NCBI RefSeq assembly: GCF_022410535.1 | Contig: NZ_JAKNBL010000019.1 | Location: forward strand, 1 to 56,061 | DNA length: 56,061 nucleotides | Direction of reading: 5' to 3' | Source of the DNA: Pelotomaculum terephthalicicum JT | GTDB taxonomy: Bacteria; Bacillota; Desulfotomaculia; Desulfotomaculales; Pelotomaculaceae | Shown here: positions 1 to 6,669 of the stretch, piece after piece | How positions within the stretch are numbered: position 1 is the stretch's first letter | How the letters are laid out: each line of letters opens with the position of its first letter | Notes under the pieces: generated by a model | Databases searched by the model: none | The model's input: the letters and a program-made list of their open reading frames with translations, nothing else | What the model was told of the DNA's origin: nothing | Position numbers and translations under genes: made by a program

Positions 1-2
1 GT

Positions 3-248
3 TACAGCATCACCCAGCCGAACGAGAAAAACCGCCTAAGACTTGAATTTGAATCCAGTGAAGCCTTCTGGGAACGGCTGAAAATTCGGCACCGTATTGA
101 AGAAAAGAACGGTGAAATGAAAGTGGCCCACGGTCTTGATAGAGCAGATACCGTGGGCCTTGTCGCTATGCGATTACAAACCTATTTCACGGCCTTTGTG
201 GTGAATGTAAAAAGAATCGTGAAATTAAACGAACTAAAAGCGATATAA
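3..248 (+). pseudogene. Transposase C-terminal remnant (IS1182-like DDE family)
   Basis: An open frame enters from the left edge and stops at 246-248, giving about 81 residues. The end contains HGLDRADTVGLVAMRLQTY, which resembles the last segment of IS1182-type DDE transposases, where a conserved Arg and Gly near the C-terminus precede a helical tail ending in a Val-Asn-Lys-Arg run. Only the C-terminal part lies in the window, so an intact element could continue to the left. I could not identify a terminal inverted repeat in the bases after the stop. The subfamily assignment is tentative; that it is a transposase tail is more likely than not. Confidence 0.6.
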
Positions 249-502
249 TGTTGCAGCTTATTTTATTTTCAATAGGGAGTGTCACGGCTTCCGTGTAAAT
301 GGAATAATCTCACAAGTAATTGTACACACTAATATTGCTTTTTATAAAGCTATAATCATCAAGCGACCAGGGGATGCCAACCTCTCGACAGCTCTTTCCG
401 TCAGCGTTTAAAACATATCTCAACTCAAAACAAAGATAAATAAAAAAATAGGCCAAAAAGACTATAATGTCTCTTTGACCTTGACAACATTCTTGTTTGA
501 TT

Positions 503-979
503 TTATTCATTCCTCCAGCCATGCCGCCAACAGTTTCTTCGACCAAACTTTCCTTTGCAGTTTTGTCCGCAGATAACCTTAGTTGAGCTGCAGGTAGGGC
601 ATGAATATCTTCCGTTTTTCATGGATTCAAGATTTTCAAAGCTTTCTATCCATTCCTTGCCGCAATCCAAACATCTCACCGGGCAGATATTCCGGGTGAA
701 ATTGCCTCCCTCTATATGAATAACCTTTCCGTTCACCAGACTGTCGGCAATTTTTTCTCTTGCAGACAGAAGGATTCGCTGAAAGGTGGGGCGGGATACC
801 TCCATCTTTTCGGCGCATTCGCCCTGCTCAAGCCCCTCCAGGTCTTTTAACCGTATGGCTTCCAGTTCTTCAAGCTTCAATATATTTTCAGGCACCTCTG
901 CAACATCTTTATCTGATGGGATGAAGTAGGGGATAGTGGGAATATTCTCAATTTTTCTCCATTTGGTGGGTCTTGCCAA
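503..979 (-). CDS. DUF134 family DNA-binding protein
   Basis: The 158-residue protein begins MARPTKWRKIENIP, the typical start of the DUF134 (UPF0251) family of predicted DNA-binding proteins. Residues about 35-90 form a sigma-70-region-4-like helix-turn-helix (EAIRLKDLEGLEQGECAEKM, then VSRPTFQRILLSAREKIA). The C-terminal half has Cys pairs (CLDCG, CPTC) that look like a zinc or Fe-S binding ribbon, followed by a basic Cys-containing tail. The TTG start is supported by a strong GGAGGTGAT eight bases upstream. The family often lies beside ferredoxin, NifX/Mrp and DUF5320 genes in anaerobes, as here. The target is unknown. Confidence 0.9.
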   Translation of the reverse strand: MARPTKWRKIENIPTIPYFIPSDKDVAEVPENILKLEELEAIRLKDLEGLEQGECAEKMEVSRPTFQRILLSAREKIADSLVNGKVIHIEGGNFTRNICPVRCLDCGKEWIESFENLESMKNGRYSCPTCSSTKVICGQNCKGKFGRRNCWRHGWRNE

Positions 980-1053
980 TCATATCACCTCCGTTATCTG
1001 GTTGAGATTTTATAATAGTTCAATAAACCAGCACATTTATTATATTGCTATTG

Positions 1054-1384
1054 TCAATGAGTGTAGTCAATCATTCTCACAGAGTCTCCCAATTTTTTTG
1101 AAATAGCATCTTCATTGCTTGCACATGAGGGCATGCAAACCCTATCGGGTTACCTTTTGTAATACACGATGCCAGCACAATCGTGTCGGCACCCCGTTTT
1201 ACCATTTCGGCAGCTCTCGTTACGGCTTTTTTACCTGGACAACCGCCGCATGTAGAGAAACCCATTACTTCAATCTCTCCCTCAACGCCCTCAAACGCAC
1301 ATTTCTTTTCTCTCATTACTTTAAAATCTGTGCTACCTGGGCACATATCCTCCGTTCGCATACACCTGATAATCCGACTTTCAT
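1054..1384 (-). pseudogene. CGGC domain protein, frameshifted near both ends
   Basis: The central frame (1077-1361) encodes a CGGC domain with FSTCGGCPGKKAVTRAAEM and LASCITKGNPIGFACPH, a small Cys-rich family thought to bind metal. The usual family start (MKVG, then IIRCM) is present, but split by a missing base at about 1372: the first codons read MKVG and then change frame. The usual C-terminus (KKLGD, then IDYTH and stop) is also present, but reached only if one base is added to a run of seven A at about 1096. Repairing both gives 110 codons plus a stop at 1054-1056, a normal family length. Both defects are single A deletions, so sequencing error and recent decay are both possible. Confidence 0.8.
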
Positions 1385-1548
1385 AACAAATTCCCCCTGT
1401 ATGCTGATTTTCAAATAATCTTGCTCATTCAACAGTCTATCTTAAACATAAATATATACGATCAAGTTTACAAGCATTACGGGCATATATCAACAACCAA
1501 ATATAACCCGCAAACGCAAACGCCCATAATAAAAGAGCTATAGACTAA

Positions 1549-1980
1549 TTACCTTTTACAACTGCTGCAGTATCCAAATATTTTCATTGATTTATCAGCA
1601 ACTTCAAATCCTTTGTCTTCTAAAATCCGTTTTTTGAATTCTTCAGTTATTCTATCATCTAATTCCTCCAACTGTCCGCATTTTAAACAAATTAAATGAT
1701 GGTGCATTAATTCATCATACATTACCAATTCGTACCGTGCTGATGAGTTTTCCATCGACAATCTTGATACTATACCAATCTTTTCAAATAATTCCATAGT
1801 ACGATATACCGTCGCCAGTCCTAGCCTTTTGTTATTATCTTTTGTTCTAAGAAGCCCATAAATATTTTCAGCTTTAAGATGATGGCCTTTGTAATTGTAT
1901 AAAATCTCAAGGATAGCTTTTCTTTGAGGCGTACTCCTCAAATTGCATTCCTTAAGCAAATGATAGACCTGGTTAAGCAA
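1549..1980 (-). CDS. Fur family transcriptional regulator
   Basis: This 143-residue protein has the Fur/PerR architecture. An N-terminal winged helix carries RSTPQRKAILEIL and LGLATVYRTMELFEKIGIV. A metal-binding C-terminal domain carries HHHLICLKCGQLEELDD, and the structural zinc pair is completed by YCSSCKR at the end. Both CxxC motifs are intact. The TTG start follows GGAGTGAATCGAT. It acts as a metal- or peroxide-responsive repressor in the cytoplasm; the sequence alone does not decide between iron, zinc and peroxide sensing. It lies 22 bases downstream of the radical-SAM remnant on the same strand and may share its transcript. Confidence 0.9.
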   Translation of the reverse strand: MLNQVYHLLKECNLRSTPQRKAILEILYNYKGHHLKAENIYGLLRTKDNNKRLGLATVYRTMELFEKIGIVSRLSMENSSARYELVMYDELMHHHLICLKCGQLEELDDRITEEFKKRILEDKGFEVADKSMKIFGYCSSCKR

Positions 1981-2002
1981 ATCGATTCACTCCTCTAAAA
2001 AA

Positions 2003-2344
2003 TCAAAACTTCTTTTTTATATTTTTTCTGTAAAACTTTTTCCCTTCAAACAAAGACTCAACAATCATATCCCGTTTTAGCAGATCGTCTATCACTGTTT
2101 TATCTACATTCCTTTTTTTGAGCATTTCGTCAACAATATCCTCTCGAACCGGGTGTACAGATGTAATACTTAAAAGATCATTGACAATATCCTCGCTAAA
2201 GAAGAATCCTTCCCCTTTTTCATCGCCGGTTATGCATTCAACATGCGCTCCGGATATGCTGCGAATAATTTCTGCGGCATTGACAAGGCTGTCTCTTGAA
2301 GACCTTTTTATGCTGTTTTCCGCCGGTGGGCGGGTAGGGATCAA
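2003..2344 (-). pseudogene. Radical SAM protein, C-terminal fragment only
   Basis: The 113-residue frame begins with IPTRPPAEN and continues with DLLSITSVHPVREDIVDEML, both typical of the C-terminal region of a COG0731-like radical SAM family. The Cys triad (CxxxCxxC) and the whole TIM barrel are absent. In the same frame the recognisable sequence starts a few codons further upstream ([11 protein letters not shown]), directly inside the end of a peptide-deformylase fragment. This is therefore a deletion junction and not a gene with its own start. Function is presumably lost. The family assignment rests on recalled motif similarity. Confidence 0.7.
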
Positions 2345-2514
2345 TAAATAAGCCTTTTTCTGGGAGCCGCCAACCCGGCTCCGTTTGCATTATACATGGT
2401 TTCAGCCATATCTTTAAGCAATGTCAGTATCCTATTGTCAATTTTTTCAACTGTTCTTGCTTTTTTCCGCAATATATCATCGGTCTGATAGTTCATAATG
2501 TTCCGCAACGCCAT
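2341..2514 (-). pseudogene. def: Peptide deformylase, N-terminal fragment
   Basis: ATG at 2514 opens a 57-residue frame beginning [19 protein letters not shown] and reaching [12 protein letters not shown]. GxGLAAPQ is motif I of peptide deformylase and the preceding helix ([13 protein letters not shown]) is typical. Motifs II (EGCLS) and III (HExDH), which bind the catalytic metal, are missing. The frame runs into the radical-SAM C-terminus and stops at 2341-2343. Deformylase removes the N-formyl group from nascent proteins and is normally essential, so an intact copy should exist elsewhere in the genome. The breakpoint falls right after GLAAP. Confidence 0.85.
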
Positions 2515-2544
2515 ATATATCTTCCTTTGCCTGAAAAATAATTT

Positions 2545-2584
2545 ATGAGAAGAAGGCAGGAAATTTCACCTGCCTTCTTCTCAT
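2545..2584 (-). terminator. Strong hairpin terminator after the DUF5320 operon
   Basis: Two perfectly complementary 16-base arms (2545-2560 and 2569-2584) surround an 8-base loop. On the minus strand the hairpin lies 10 bases after the stop of the last DUF5320 gene and is followed by an AT-rich tract containing TTTTT. It probably ends the ferredoxin-DUF5320 transcript. Confidence 0.8.
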
Positions 2585-2594
2585 GAATATGGGG

Positions 2595-2918
2595 CTATTC
2601 AGCGTCTTCGTTAAAACCTGAAAGACGCTTTTTAACCTGTTCGAGCTGGCTTTCTAAAAACTCCGCCTGCCGGCTTAAAAGCTCCTTTTCACCTAAAGCA
2701 GGTTCATATGTCCCAGCGTATGCGGGATAGCCTAAGCGTGCCCATCCCGGCAGACCGGTTGCATAGAACATCCTGCGGAAGCCGCGTCCTCCTCCGAATC
2801 CGCATCTAAAACCGACCGGATTTGCATAACCGGGAGCTGCAAAGCCTGCGCAAAAACCTGCGCCCCGTCCAGTCATCCGTCCCATTCTCATCGGGCCTGT
2901 TCCGTCTCCTCTTGGCAT
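2595..2918 (-). CDS. DUF5320 domain-containing protein
   Basis: The protein opens MPRGDGTGPMRMGRMTGRGA, the hallmark of DUF5320, followed by a Gly/Arg/Phe/Cys-rich central part (GAGFCAGF, FRCGFGGGRGFRRMF). It ends in a short predicted coiled coil (ELLSRQAEFLESQLEQVKKR). ATG at 2918 is preferred because GGAGG lies about 8 bases upstream; a GTG three codons earlier overlaps that site. Family members sit next to NifX, Mrp/NBP35 and CGGC genes in anaerobes, and a role in Fe-S or metal-cofactor handling is guessed from context only. It is the last gene of the cluster and is followed by a terminator. Confidence 0.85.
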   Translation of the reverse strand: MPRGDGTGPMRMGRMTGRGAGFCAGFAAPGYANPVGFRCGFGGGRGFRRMFYATGLPGWARLGYPAYAGTYEPALGEKELLSRQAEFLESQLEQVKKRLSGFNEDAE

Positions 2919-2949
2919 AATTTTCACCTCCTCTCAATTAACGTCTTTG

Positions 2950-3180
2950 TCATTTAGGTATCCTATTACGGTTTGCCCACCGGTAAGCAAGGTATCCGCA
3001 TCCGGGCAGCAGTCTCGCAAGCCAAGACATCCGTCTGAACCCTCGGCCCCTTCCAAGCCCCATACCACGGCCAAAGTTCAGATTCACAAATCCGGGAATT
3101 TTGAAACCTGCGCAGAAGCCCGCGCCCCGTCCCGTCAACGGCCCCATTCCTATAGGACCGGTTCCATTACCTCTTGGCAC
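2950..3180 (-). CDS. DUF5320 domain-containing protein, short paralogue
   Basis: The 76-residue protein begins (V/M)PRGNGTGPIGMGPLTGRGA and contains FCAGFKIPGF and GRGMGLGRGRGFRRMSW, so it is a second DUF5320 member. It lacks the C-terminal coiled coil of its neighbour and ends after a Trp/Arg-rich segment. GTG at 3180 is chosen because GGAGGTGAAAAAT lies just ahead of it; the upstream ATG would place that ribosome site inside the coding sequence. It is 31 bases from the next DUF5320 gene. Tandem members of different length suggest a small duplicated family in one operon. Confidence 0.82.
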   Translation of the reverse strand: MPRGNGTGPIGMGPLTGRGAGFCAGFKIPGFVNLNFGRGMGLGRGRGFRRMSWLARLLPGCGYLAYRWANRNRIPK

Positions 3181-3233
3181 ATTTTTCACCTCCAAAAGCA
3201 TTAAAATCCCATATTATTCGCAAATGTCTGTTA

Positions 3234-3644
3234 TTAGAAATGTCTTTTTTGCAATTCATACATCTTTTCAAGCTGCTGATCAATCTTATCTGCGGTTTCA
3301 GGACTAATTAAATGTTCTATGCGGCAGGCATCCCTGGCGGCCGTCGCAGCTTCAACGCCAAGAACATTGTTGAGAAAAGCTTTGAGCGAATCATACCTTC
3401 TTTTTATATTAGCTGCTACATTGCGCCCGTTTTCCGTCAGAGTAACGGTGCCATACTTCTCCTTTGTGACGTATCCCTCGTCCTTGAGAACATTCATCAT
3501 ACAGCTCACGCTGGCACGTGAAATTCCAAGCGCATTCGCAATATCGCTTGAATGTATGCCCGCATCATCAGATAGCTCCAGCATAACTTTCAAATAATCC
3601 TCTTTAGAAGGAGTCATTTTCCCAATATGGCTGCTTCTCATCAT
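3234..3644 (-). CDS. DtxR/MntR-type metal-dependent transcriptional regulator
   Basis: This 136-residue protein starts with TPSKEDYLKVMLELSDD, the signature of the DtxR/MntR family. An HTH (SSDIANALGISRASVSCMMN), a wing (GYVTKEKYGTVTLTENGR) and a dimerisation/metal region with HLISPETADKIDQQLEKM follow. It has only the two-domain MntR-like length and no SH3-like third domain. Usual family ligands can be matched to Glu and His residues (DACRIEHLI), but the exact metal cannot be read. It lies inside the ferredoxin-DUF5320 operon, suggesting metal-dependent autoregulation, possibly at the large palindrome upstream of the ferredoxin gene. Confidence 0.88.
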   Translation of the reverse strand: MMRSSHIGKMTPSKEDYLKVMLELSDDAGIHSSDIANALGISRASVSCMMNVLKDEGYVTKEKYGTVTLTENGRNVAANIKRRYDSLKAFLNNVLGVEAATAARDACRIEHLISPETADKIDQQLEKMYELQKRHF

Positions 3645-3651
3645 TTTTCTT

Positions 3652-3864
3652 TTAAGTGCCTCTTATCATAGATGTTCCGCACTTAGGGCATTTCACAGAA
3701 GTGCAGGGAACGCCGATCGCATGCATGGTTTTTTCTCCGCATTTCGGACAGACGCAATATCCTGTCGAACCTGCACCTATTGCTCCTCGCTGTCCTCTCC
3801 GTCCTGCTCCTCTTCCCGCCACAGGCCCTTGTCCAAACGGGCCGGTTCCATCTTTTCCAGGCAT
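3652..3864 (-). CDS. DUF5320-like N-terminus with double-CxxC ribbon
   Basis: The 70-residue protein begins MPGKDGTGPFGQGPVAGRGA, related to DUF5320, then has a Gly/Arg linker. It ends in a ribbon with two Cys pairs, CVCPKCGEK and VKCPKCGTSMIR, likely to bind Zn or Fe. ATG follows GGAGG with good spacing. It lies between the ferredoxin and the DtxR-type regulator on the same strand with gaps of 7-21 bases, so the five genes form an operon. I know of no assigned function; small-protein metal handling fits both the sequence and the neighbours. Confidence 0.85.
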   Translation of the reverse strand: MPGKDGTGPFGQGPVAGRGAGRRGQRGAIGAGSTGYCVCPKCGEKTMHAIGVPCTSVKCPKCGTSMIRGT

Positions 3865-3885
3865 AATAAAACCTCCTTTAAAAAT

Positions 3886-4053
3886 CTATAAACTTATTGC
3901 TTCGTTTGGACATTCTCCAACACATGCATCGCATTCAACACATTCGTCACTGATGACTGCCTTACCATCTTCAAGTTTTATTGCCCCTACAGGGCACACA
4001 TCCTCGCATCGGCCGCAGCCAATACATTTTTCCTGGTTTACTGAAGCTGACAT
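3886..4053 (-). CDS. 2[4Fe-4S] ferredoxin
   Basis: The 55-residue product [20 protein letters not shown] contains two classical CxxCxxCxxxCP motifs ([12 protein letters not shown] and [12 protein letters not shown]), which ligate two [4Fe-4S] clusters, so it is a bacterial low-potential electron carrier. ATG at 4053 is preferred because GAGGAG lies 11 bases upstream; a longer frame from 4104 would run back towards the promoter palindrome. It is the first gene of the ferredoxin / ribbon protein / DtxR-type regulator / DUF5320 / DUF5320 operon and lies about 40 bases downstream of the 24-bp inverted repeat. Confidence 0.95.
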   Translation of the reverse strand: MSASVNQEKCIGCGRCEDVCPVGAIKLEDGKAVISDECVECDACVGECPNEAISL

Positions 4054-4090
4054 AAAAATTATCTCCTCTTCAATGTAGTTTGTTTTTGAA

Positions 4091-4152
4091 ATAGTTATTG
4101 ACATATGCTCATAATCATGATAACTCGGTTATGAGCATATGTCAATAACTAT
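4091..4152. promoter_or_regulatory. Perfect 24-bp inverted repeat at the ferredoxin promoter
   Basis: Arms 4091-4114 and 4129-4152 are perfectly complementary and separated by 14 bases. The core is TTGACATATGCTCATAA and its mirror. On the minus strand TTGACA (4145-4140) is followed after 17 bases by TATCAT (4122-4117), a plausible sigma-A promoter for the ferredoxin operon. The repeat thus covers both promoter elements and can serve as a dimer or tetramer operator. No T-tract follows, which argues against a terminator. Fur, the DtxR-type regulator, DUF134 or an unlinked regulator are candidate binders. Confidence 0.8.
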
Positions 4153-4180
4153 ATGTAAAATTAAGATAATTTAATACAAA

Positions 4181-4213
4181 GAAAGAGAGCTATAACACCA
4201 CAAGCTCTCTTTC
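4181..4213 (-). terminator. Hairpin terminator after the znuA/hydF remnants
   Basis: GAAAGAGAGCT (4181-4191) pairs perfectly with AGCTCTCTTTC (4203-4213) around an 11-base loop. On the minus strand it lies 30 bases past the HydF stop and is followed by TTTGTATTAAATT, so it resembles an intrinsic terminator of the former operon. Confidence 0.75.
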
Positions 4214-4243
4214 AATGATATCTACCCGGATTAAATAAACTTT

Positions 4244-4456
4244 TTACCCCAAACCATTTTTCTCCAAGGCAAGGTTTGCGGCGGGGAAGAACTTAAGCGC
4301 CCTTGGCAGAATGCCCATTACATATGCAATCAGCATGCCGTAATTCGTGATATAGACGTCCTGCTCACGCGCTTTCTCAACGCGGTATTGCATTTCCCGC
4401 CGGTTCAGCATACAGCCTCCGCAATGAACAATAACGGTGACCGCTGTTTTGCTCAT
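4244..4456 (-). pseudogene. hydF: HydF C-terminal fragment
   Basis: The 70-residue frame contains VHCGGCMLNRREMQYR and ITNYGMLIAYVMGILPRALKFFP. This matches the C-terminal cluster-binding domain of HydF, the GTPase scaffold that helps assemble the [FeFe]-hydrogenase H-cluster. The Cys pair CGGC is kept, but the GTPase and dimerisation domains are absent. The frame begins at ATGAGC, which overlaps the last codons of the ZnuA fragment, so a start codon may have been supplied by the deletion. A functional HydF must be encoded elsewhere if the organism makes [FeFe]-hydrogenase. Confidence 0.85.
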
Positions 4457-4878
4457 TGCATTGCCTCCGTCATTGTTTCCGCCATTTTCTTAAGATTCCC
4501 TATGCAATCAGCGGCTAAGGGTAAAAGCCGTACAGCCTTTCCTTCGATTTCCTCGGCAAAATACCCGAAAGCCGGGTGATAGACAATAAACTTTTTACTT
4601 TTTACGTTATCAAGAACCGATGATATTTGTTTATCAAGCTCATCAAGCTGGTTGATGTACGCCTCGGCGTTTTTTGTGTATATGTCCTTATTCGCTTCGT
4701 CAAGCTTGCACATCTCACAGGCTATTGCTTCAATCATCACCTTAACTCTTTTGGGGGAAAGCCATATATGCGGGTCTCTTCCACCGGATGCAAACGTTCT
4801 GTCCTTATAAAGCGTATATTCGACAAAAATTATTTTGTTAGAAAAAATTGAAATGTTCCGTTTTTTAATTTCTTGAAG
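4453..4878 (-). pseudogene. Zinc ABC transporter substrate-binding protein (ZnuA-like), truncated and internally deleted
   Basis: An open frame with no start codon runs from 4878. It contains GRDPHIWLSPKRVKVMIEAI and KKFIVYHPAFGYFAEEIEGK, typical of ZnuA/TroA metal-binding lipoproteins; the His residues of DPHIWLSP and HPAFGYF are ligand positions. The N-terminal lobe and signal peptide are missing. Between HPAFGYFA and EEIEGKAVRLLPLAADCIGN roughly 40-50 residues usually present in the family are lost in frame. The normal C-terminus (LKKMAETMTEAM) then runs into the HydF fragment. The gene therefore carries at least three breakpoints. Zinc uptake by this copy is unlikely. Confidence 0.8.
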
Positions 4879-4899
4879 TTAATAAAGGTAGACAGGTTG

Positions 4900-4963
4900 T
4901 TTACATATGCCCAAAACAGTGTTATTATTTTATCGTTGCTAGATATGGGCAATAGCTCATAAC
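4900..4963 (+). promoter_or_regulatory. Operator-like repeats ahead of the first DUF364 gene
   Basis: TTTACATATGCCCAAA (4900-4915) resembles one arm of the ferredoxin operator (TTGACATATGCTCATAA). Further on, ATATGGGCAATAGCTCATAA contains a partial mirror and the same CTCATAA end. The spacing to the DUF364 start at 5041 is suitable for a promoter and leader. The similarity suggests co-regulation of the two divergent halves of the cluster; it is imperfect and visual only. Confidence 0.45.
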
Positions 4964-5040
4964 CTTTCGATAATTCTTACTGACAAGTTGTAAGAAAAAT
5001 TTATCTGATTTAGAAATCTTAAAAGAGCAGGAGGGTTGGC

Positions 5041-5811
5041 ATGATTTTAGAGCGTGTTTATGAATTGGCTCTGCCCAGAGTTAGCGGCAAAAAAATCAAA
5101 GAGGTCAGGATCGGACTCGAATTAATGGCTGTTGAGCTTGATGACAGTTCAATCGGCGTTACTTATGTATTGAGAAAGGAAATAGGACATGCCTGTTCCG
5201 CGCTTCCCCAGGCGGGAAGTCTCGTGGGCAAGCCTGCCGAGGAAATTGCCGGATGGGCTTTAAAAGGTAAAAATGTGATAGCTTCCTCCATGGGCTTGGC
5301 GGTCTTAAATTCTGTCGCTGAATTTGATAAATTGGAACTGCTTAACAATACTTCCGGTGTGGACGCGGTATTTTCCATCGAAGTTCAACCTACGGATACC
5401 GTTGGCATAATCGGTCACATTGGGCCTGTTATTTCCAGATTGAAAGGCAAAATGGAAAAACTTTATATCTTTGAGCGGGGCATGGATATTCCGGAGCAGG
5501 TTTATCCGGAGAGTTCCCAACCCGAACTCCTGCCGGACTGCCAGGTGGTATTTATAAGCAGTTCATCGCTGTTAAACGGAACATTGGAGCCCCTTTTGGC
5601 TTATTGCACCAAGGCTCGTGATGTGGTTATGGTTGGGTCCAGTACGCCCTTATACCCTGAGGCCTTTATCGGGACCGGAGTGAGTATGCTGTCGGGAACA
5701 AGATGGTTGCCGGCCAACAGAGAAAGTATTCTTACGGCTATATGCCAAAGCGCAGGAATGCGGCAACTTATCAAGTATGGAGAAAAGATGTCGGTAAGAG
5801 TAAAGCGGTAA
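5041..5811 (+). CDS. DUF364/DUF4213 domain protein
   Basis: This 256-residue protein starts with an N-terminal DUF4213-like segment (ILERVYELALPRVSGKKIKE, ELDDSSIGVTYVL), followed by a Rossmann-like DUF364 domain with VGIIGHIGPVISRLKGK, CQVVFISSSSLLNGTLEPLL and VMVGSSTPLYPEAF. The family has been proposed to be involved in heavy-metal chelation, but no reaction is known to me. ATG follows CAGGAGG at good spacing. It opens a plus-strand series with CGGC, MOSC and metK, and a second, diverged DUF364 protein lies 2.5 kb downstream. It appears full length. Confidence 0.85.
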   Translation: MILERVYELALPRVSGKKIKEVRIGLELMAVELDDSSIGVTYVLRKEIGHACSALPQAGSLVGKPAEEIAGWALKGKNVIASSMGLAVLNSVAEFDKLELLNNTSGVDAVFSIEVQPTDTVGIIGHIGPVISRLKGKMEKLYIFERGMDIPEQVYPESSQPELLPDCQVVFISSSSLLNGTLEPLLAYCTKARDVVMVGSSTPLYPEAFIGTGVSMLSGTRWLPANRESILTAICQSAGMRQLIKYGEKMSVRVKR

Positions 5812-5828
5812 AGCAAATTTTGCCTTGA

Positions 5829-6140
5829 TACATATCCTTTTGCGGAGGATGTCCTGGCGGCAATATTGAATACGTTCCGCAGGAAATGATAAAAAACGCT
5901 GCCGAAGTGATTCATTTAGCGACGGGAATGATTGTTGGATATCCTCCGTGTCCGAGATTCGGTCATTTTAAGGAGTTTATTGAGAGTTACTATAATATTC
6001 CCGTTGTACTGGGCACTCATCCGATTCCCTTAAAATACTACAATGCTCACCAAAAGCTGTCTTTTTGGAAGAAGCTGAATAAACAGCAAATAGAGCACTT
6101 GCTGCAAGAAGATAGAAGTATTATGGAAGCATATAATTAG
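5829..6140 (+). pseudogene. CGGC domain protein lacking its N-terminus
   Basis: The frame opens immediately after a stop at 5826-5828 and reads SFCGGCPGGNIEYVPQEMIK, then VGYPPCPRFGHFKEFIESYY and VVLGTHPIPLKYY. These are the middle and end of a CGGC-domain protein of a different subtype from the one at 1.2 kb. About 50 N-terminal residues are missing and no start codon with a ribosome site precedes the CGGC motif; an internal ATG at 5886 would omit the motif itself. The deletion joins it 18 bases after the DUF364 stop. Confidence 0.75.
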
Positions 6141-6182
6141 AAAAATATGAATGTCGACGTTTTAAAATTCAGGAGTGATAAG

Positions 6183-6605
6183 ATGGGCAAGGTATTGTCT
6201 ATTTATGTTGGTAAGGTTAGAGGAATCGAAAAAACCAAAGTGGACAGTGTAAAACTCATTGAGGGATGGGGTTTGGAGGGAGACGCACACGGTGGTGACT
6301 GGGACAGACAGGTTAGTATTTTCCCAATTGAAGCTTTGGAAAAAGTTCCAGCAGATAAAAAGGATGAAGTTTTGCAGGGCGGATTCTCTGAAAATATTGT
6401 CATTTCCGGAATTCCCCTGGAAGATTTAGCGGTTAATAAAAGACTGAAAATTGGGGAAGCCCTAATACAAATAATTTACATAGGAAAAGAAGAGCTAAAA
6501 GAAACCGGCAGGAATTATATTGTCAGCAGAGAGGGACGTTTTGGCAGAGTAATCAGCGGCGGAAGAGTAAAGACCAAAGACAATGTTCAGCTTTTCTTAG
6601 AATAG
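6183..6605 (+). CDS. MOSC domain-containing protein
   Basis: The 140-residue product [20 protein letters not shown] has the small single-domain MOSC fold seen in anaerobes. [20 protein letters not shown] and [19 protein letters not shown] precede a C-terminal [20 protein letters not shown] domains handle sulfur or molybdopterin-bound metals; here the Cys often found after HIGKE is replaced ([10 protein letters not shown]), so the classical Cys chemistry may be absent. ATG at 6183 is chosen because AGGAG lies 8-9 bases upstream. It lies between the truncated CGGC gene and metK on the same strand. Confidence 0.88.
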   Translation: MGKVLSIYVGKVRGIEKTKVDSVKLIEGWGLEGDAHGGDWDRQVSIFPIEALEKVPADKKDEVLQGGFSENIVISGIPLEDLAVNKRLKIGEALIQIIYIGKEELKETGRNYIVSREGRFGRVISGGRVKTKDNVQLFLE

Positions 6606-6669
6606 TGAAAATCAGCATTCCTACAATTCTTTGTGTGTTGGAACGCAGCAAATGGAGAGGAAAGAGAAA

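Noticed and set aside
310-546. 78-codon minus-strand frame after DUF134, beginning inside its end
   Set aside because: It overlaps the DUF134 C-terminus, has no convincing ribosome site, and its peptide shows no recognisable fold or family.
6606-6669. SAM riboswitch before metK
   Set aside because: The gap to the MOSC gene is only 64 bases, too short for a SAM-I element with terminator, and no such pairing is visible.
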